Positions 60,639-64,000 of a DNA stretch of 64,000 nt are shown here, piece after piece. Origin of the DNA: Defluviitaleaceae bacterium (GTDB taxonomy: Bacteria; Bacillota; Clostridia; Lachnospirales; WQUN01); assembly GCA_009788055.1 (NCBI GenBank), contig WQSG01000005.1, forward strand, positions 1 to 64,000, read 5' to 3'. How positions within the stretch are numbered: the stretch's first letter is position 1; each line of letters begins with the position of its first letter. The notes below the pieces were generated by a model. It ran no database searches, was not told the DNA's origin, and worked only from the letters and a program-made list of their open reading frames with translations. A program made the translations under genes and the position numbers.

Positions 60639-61505
60639 TTGGCTACAAACGGAAAAGTATTTATGCCTGCAAAAAGTGATATCATATTTAAATTGCTTTT
60701 TGGAGATGAAATTAACAAAGATTTACTTGTCGGTTTTTTAACGGCAGTGCTGAAACTTCCTGCGGGCGAATTCTCGCATATTCAAATTGCAGACCCGCAG
60801 TCCAAGCGTAAGTACAAAAAGGATAAGCTGGCAATACTTGATTTGAAAGTTACGACAAGCACAGGGAAAATTATCAACATTGAAATACAGGTTGATATTA
60901 CGTCTTCAGTACGGGAAAGAATTGTATTTTACAATGCACGAATGATGGCAGAACAGTTAAGCAGCGGAGACGACTATGATTCTGTCAAAAAGACCATAAG
61001 TATAGTTGTTGCGGGCGGCGAGTTGTTGCCCGAGCATAAAAAATATCACGACAAATTTGTGCTTTACAGCGCGGAAACAAACACAACGTTCACGGATATC
61101 GTGGAAATACACACACTGGAATTATCAAAGCTTCCCACCGACCCTGATGGTACGGATTTATGGGGCTGGTTGGAATTTATCAATGCCGACAGCGAGGAGG
61201 AGCTGAATATGCTTGCACAAAAAAGCCCCAAAATGAAAGTCCCCGTTGGAAGATTGTTGGAACTAAACATGGACGCCAATACCCGCGAGCTGTTTGAAGC
61301 CCGCGAAAAACAACGCAGAGATAATTTGCACGCAACGCGGGAAGCTATGCGCACGGGAATGCAACAAGGAATGCAACAAGGAATGCAACAAGGACGGATG
61401 GAAGAACGAATCAGCATTGCAAAAAGCTTGCTGGAGCTGAATATGCCTATTGAAAACATTTCCGTGGTTACAGGGCTTACCGTCCAAGAAATAGAAAGTT
61501 TTTAA
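60639..61505 (+). CDS. Rpn-family recombination-promoting nuclease/putative transposase
   Basis: 288 residues from a TTG start; an ATG 24 bp later (MPAKSDIIFKLLFGDE) is possible. The PD-(D/E)xK nuclease core shows as LLVGFLTAVLKLP, then AILDLKVTTSTGKIINIEIQ (D...E-x-Q), then RERIVFYNARMMAEQL. Rpn proteins (PDDEXK-like, DUF4351/PF12784-type) cut DNA and promote recA-independent recombination. A 12-bp tandem repeat (GMQQ, about three copies, 61353-61391) precedes the short C-terminal helix. It is in the same direction as its neighbours. Confidence 0.88.
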   Translation: MATNGKVFMPAKSDIIFKLLFGDEINKDLLVGFLTAVLKLPAGEFSHIQIADPQSKRKYKKDKLAILDLKVTTSTGKIINIEIQVDITSSVRERIVFYNARMMAEQLSSGDDYDSVKKTISIVVAGGELLPEHKKYHDKFVLYSAETNTTFTDIVEIHTLELSKLPTDPDGTDLWGWLEFINADSEEELNMLAQKSPKMKVPVGRLLELNMDANTRELFEAREKQRRDNLHATREAMRTGMQQGMQQGMQQGRMEERISIAKSLLELNMPIENISVVTGLTVQEIESF

Positions 61506-61508
61506 CGC

Positions 61509-62114
61509 ATGGGAAATTTAGAACTGTTAATTCTTGCGCTGGGGCTGGCAATGGATGCTTTTGCCGTGGCTGTTGGGCTTGGGCTTACAATGCCCAAGGC
61601 GGGGTATGCAAAGGCAGCTGTGGTGGGGTTGTACTTTGGTTTCTTCCAAGGGATAATGCCGGTAATCGGCTTTTTTGCCGCCACATTTTTTGCGGAATAT
61701 GTAACGGAATTTAGCCACTGGATTTCGTTTGCGTTGCTTGCATTTCTTGGCTGGAAGATGATTTGGGGAAGCTTTGAGAAATCTAAATGCGAAACCTGTA
61801 ACGAAAACGCTACCTGTAACAGAGACGTCTGCGAAGAACCCGAAGCCGCCCTTACGCCACGCACCATGCTTCCGCTCGCGCTTGCCACAAGCGTGGACGC
61901 AATGGCGGTTGGCGTTTCGTTAGCATTTTTGCAAGTGAATATCACTTGGGCGGCGTTGGTTATCGGTGCGGTTACGTTTGCAATATCTGCGGCGGGTGTG
62001 CGCATAGGCAATATTTTCGGCGCGAAATTCAAAAACAAAGCCGCCTTTGCCGGCGGCGTTATTCTGGTCTTAATCGGGCTTAACATTCTGCGCGGCGGGC
62101 TTATGGGGGGTTGA
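61509..62114 (+). CDS. mntP: Manganese efflux pump MntP
   Basis: 201 residues, six helices in two inverted halves: LGLAMDAFAVAVGLGL near 13 and ALATSVDAMAVGVSLAFL near 125 are the repeated D-A-x-A-V motifs that bind Mn2+. The cytoplasmic loop has four cysteines (CETCNENATCNRDVC, about 95-109), which is unusual. It starts 3 bp after the Rpn gene and overlaps the next frame. No yybP-ykoY riboswitch is visible. The DtxR-type regulator at 26429 is a candidate controller. Confidence 0.93.
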   Translation: MGNLELLILALGLAMDAFAVAVGLGLTMPKAGYAKAAVVGLYFGFFQGIMPVIGFFAATFFAEYVTEFSHWISFALLAFLGWKMIWGSFEKSKCETCNENATCNRDVCEEPEAALTPRTMLPLALATSVDAMAVGVSLAFLQVNITWAALVIGAVTFAISAAGVRIGNIFGAKFKNKAAFAGGVILVLIGLNILRGGLMGG

Positions 62115-62116
62115 GT

Positions 62117-63163
62117 ATGGCACTGAAAAACGAAGCGGGATACCAGCTGTACCTTGATGTTTTGGATATTTTGGAAAAAAATAATTACAGTTTGAAAACG
62201 GAAAAAGACGGCATAAGTACGAAAATTTCTGCCGTTTTCAAAAACAATGCCGCCTGCGGAAAGGTGTTTGTTGTTTCCGCGCCGCCCCAAAAGCGCGACA
62301 CGTCGATGTACGCGATGTCTGCGCACGCCAAGCTGGTTCTGCAAAAGGACGCGGTTCGCGGCGGAAATTATGAAAACCTTACGGAAGGCGCGGCGGCAGA
62401 CAACGACGGCTGTTTGTGGTACTTTGGCCATGATGAAACCGCATGGGTATCGCTGGTTGATACGAAACTCCCCGAATGGCGCGAGAAATCTCCGCTCTAC
62501 CTTGAAACCGTAGCGGCGACGGAAAAACTGAAAAAGAAAAAGCCCGAAACGGCAGACGAATTTGCACAGCTTCAAGGCGAATTTGAAGCTCTTGCCGTAA
62601 AATTTACAAGCATTTCTTCCTACAGAAACGCGCCCGAACTCGCGGGCGAATGCCGAACATATGTAACAGGCCTAAAAGAAAAACTATACCAAAAAACCAC
62701 AAAATCCTTAGACAAATTGAAAAAAACCTCGCCCTCCGAAAACTCAGGCGAACTCGTAAAAACCATCGCCGCCTACGAAAACCTCCTTGACACCTTCACC
62801 GCAATAAGAGACTTCGACGACGTAATAGACAAGATTTCCTTCTGCAACAGCGAAATCGCAAAGCTTTCCGCCTACCACGAGGCAGCCGCATACAAGGAAG
62901 CCGCCACAGAACTCTCCGACCTTGAAGAACGCCCCGAGACAGAAAAATTCTTCGACCAACTCCACCGCGCCCGCAAGTACAACAAAATCTCAAAAAAATT
63001 CAAATCCATAATCCCCTACGACAACTCCAAAGAACTCTCAAAAAGGTGCAAAAAACAACACGTCCACTTCCGCCGCAAAGTCCTAAAAAAATCCGCCCCC
63101 TTCATATTAATTCTCTTTGCGCTTGCCGTTATCGCGGTGGTTGTTTTAATTTTAACAATGTGA
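62117..63163 (+). CDS. Hypothetical tail-anchored membrane protein
   Basis: 348 residues from the ATG behind GGGGG. A mixed alpha/beta N-terminal domain (1-140, with RDTSMYAMSAHAKLVLQKDA and WYFGHDETAWVSLVDTKLPE) precedes a long Lys/Glu-rich helical region (140-310) and one C-terminal membrane helix (about 322-347, FILILFALAVIAVVVLIL). It is probably anchored with its bulk in the cytoplasm. It begins 2 bp after mntP and is probably its operon partner. No family is recognised. Confidence 0.65.
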   Translation: MALKNEAGYQLYLDVLDILEKNNYSLKTEKDGISTKISAVFKNNAACGKVFVVSAPPQKRDTSMYAMSAHAKLVLQKDAVRGGNYENLTEGAAADNDGCLWYFGHDETAWVSLVDTKLPEWREKSPLYLETVAATEKLKKKKPETADEFAQLQGEFEALAVKFTSISSYRNAPELAGECRTYVTGLKEKLYQKTTKSLDKLKKTSPSENSGELVKTIAAYENLLDTFTAIRDFDDVIDKISFCNSEIAKLSAYHEAAAYKEAATELSDLEERPETEKFFDQLHRARKYNKISKKFKSIIPYDNSKELSKRCKKQHVHFRRKVLKKSAPFILILFALAVIAVVVLILTM

Positions 63164-63348
63164 AGACCTCGGGGCTCCGCCCCGAACCCCGCAAGCCTTT
63201 GAAAAGGCTTGACCCAAACTTTGACGAAAACCCGCGCATTTCGCGCGGGTTTTTGAATTTCGTGGCAGTTTATCGCCAGTCAAAATTTAAAGTTTTTGTT
63301 CAAACTTTTTTCAAAAAGTTTGTGGGTGTGGGCAAAGCCCACGGTTTT
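63163..63348. repeat. Dispersed modular repeat, copy 10
   Basis: Begins AAGACCTCGGGGC at the preceding stop codon. Contains GGGGC-TCC-GCCCC, AAGCCTTTGAAAAGGCTT, AACCCGCGC/GCGCGGGTT, the CAAACTTTTTTCAAAAAGTTTG hairpin, and GTGGGC-AAA-GCCCAC before GGTTTT. It is 186 bp, the same length as the copy inside tgt. Confidence 0.85.
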
Positions 63349-63380
63349 GACTTTAAAAAATAGATTTCCGTGGAAAAAAC

Positions 63381-63419
63381 TTACACGGGCTTTACATTTT
63401 CTAAGATTTATTCTATTAT
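63381..63419 (+). promoter_or_regulatory. Promoter and possible response-regulator site of the adaptor lipoprotein
   Basis: TTTACA (63391-63396), 17-bp spacer, TATTAT (63414-63419). TTACA at 63381 and 63392 are 11 bp apart, as in OmpR/PhoP-type sites. Confidence 0.5.
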
Positions 63420-63450
63420 TTTCGTACTTTAAAGTGAGAGAGGTATCGGA

Positions 63451-64000
63451 ATGAAATTTCCATTTAAATATATTTTGCTTGTGCTTTTGCCGTTTGTTTT
63501 AACGGCGTGTTCTTCGGAAAGTGAGGCGGCTTTTGCAGAGGTGCAAGCGCGAGTGGTTTCGGTTAATACCGCGAATGTGCAATTGTCGGATATAAGTAGC
63601 GAGCTTTCGTTTGCGGGGCGCGTTAGGGCGGAAGACCATATTGCGGTTATCGGGCGATTACCCGGCGGAATGGTGGATGCGGTTTTTGCAGACGTTGGCG
63701 ATTTTGTAAACGCGGGCGATATTCTTTTTGTGATGGACGCGGTGGATATTCAAACCAATGTAAACGCGCTTACCGCGCAACTTGCCGCCGCCGAAGCAGG
63801 CGTAAACGCGGCGCGCACGGGTGTTGCGCAAGCCGATGGCGCGATGATTCAGCAACAAATTTTGGCGGCAACAAGCGGCGTTGCACAGGCAGAAATGGCG
63901 TTGGCGCAAACGCAAGCAAGCATAGAGCAAGCTGTTTTGGGTTTAACTCATGCGGAAACAACGTACAATACGGCACGAACCGCATATGAAAATACCCGCG
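63451..64000 (+). CDS. RND efflux periplasmic adaptor lipoprotein (HlyD family), N-terminal part
   Basis: The gene continues past the window; 183 codons are visible. The lipobox LTAC gives a lipidated Cys near 20. The next part (VQLSDISSELSFAGRVRAED, then GDFVNAGDILFVMDAVDIQT) is the lipoyl/biotinyl-like half of an adaptor. An Ala/Gln-rich coiled-coil hairpin begins (about 100 onward). It presumably pairs with an RND pump encoded just downstream, not with the pump at 26941-30057, which is 33 kb away. Confidence 0.88.
   Translation, partial: MKFPFKYILLVLLPFVLTACSSESEAAFAEVQARVVSVNTANVQLSDISSELSFAGRVRAEDHIAVIGRLPGGMVDAVFADVGDFVNAGDILFVMDAVDIQTNVNALTAQLAAAEAGVNAARTGVAQADGAMIQQQILAATSGVAQAEMALAQTQASIEQAVLGLTHAETTYNTARTAYENTR

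Noticed and set aside
61353-61391. Tandem 12-bp repeat as a possible CRISPR or minisatellite
   Set aside because: It is in frame in the Rpn gene, coding GMQQ units common in that family. No CRISPR array or cas gene occurs in the window.
26941-64000. RND permease at 26941 and adaptor at 63451 as one tripartite system
   Set aside because: They are 33 kb apart with unrelated genes between them; the adaptor most likely pairs with a pump beyond the window.

Overview
The window reads as chromosome of a spore-forming member of the Clostridia (Bacillota). SpoIVB (40923-42209) requires a sporulation programme. Other pointers are the Asp23-NusB-XseA-XseB-Dxs-NadK cluster, consensus sigma-A promoters, many TTG/GTG starts behind strong Shine-Dalgarno sites, lipoprotein signal peptides, and large secreted proteins with copper-amine-oxidase-like and BspA leucine-rich domains. 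A cytoplasmic family 9 glycoside hydrolase and a broken cohesin-like fragment suggest a plant-fibre or gut habitat. The species cannot be named from the sequence.

Layout. 1-201: tail of a tyrosine recombinase. 396-5161: minus-strand operon of an ABC ATPase, a CARDB-like surface protein and a MacB/FtsX permease, with a palindrome over its promoter. 5308-7658: PilN-like gene, ATPase-subunit-like coiled coil, coaD, rsmD. 7834-10658: HEPN-like protein, small unknown, SelO. 10774-20252: smc; a translationally coupled pair sharing an amyloid-like motif; an ArmA/Rmt-type 16S rRNA methyltransferase; a Tgt interrupted in frame by a dispersed repeat; a ComEC-like metallo-hydrolase; rsmI. 20394-23821: large secreted protein behind a long leader. 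24124-30662: retropepsin-like protein, PadR/HAAS pair, DtxR-type regulator, RND pump, Phd/ParE toxin-antitoxin pair. 30679-38947: metallo-hydrolase, parvulin lipoprotein, BspA-like LRR protein, beta-lactamase-fold protein coupled to a GH9 enzyme. 38963-40899: three orphan genes separated by palindromic repeats and bracketed by two giant hairpins. 40923-42411: spoIVB and tRNA-Leu. 42356-50135: degraded integrated element with a large serine recombinase overlapping tRNA-Leu, ICE-type small genes and several pseudogenes. 50280-53603: tRNA-Pro, TSCPD protein, pepF, an HPr-like protein without the usual histidine, a NUDIX enzyme. 53883-63163: asp23-nusB-xseA-xseB-PAP2-dxs-parvulin-nadK-rpn-mntP operon-like run. 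63451-64000: start of an RND adaptor lipoprotein.

The clearest genome-wide signal is a modular dispersed repeat of about 90-190 bp with ends of the form AAGACC...GGTCTT. There are ten copies or part-copies. Nine lie at gene ends, where some supply terminator-like hairpins or the last codons of a gene. One lies inside tgt, is exactly 186 bp long and keeps the reading frame.

The strongest leads are this in-frame element, the chromosomal Rmt-like methyltransferase downstream of it, the paired amyloid-like motif genes, and the repeat-delimited single-gene array at 38963-40899.
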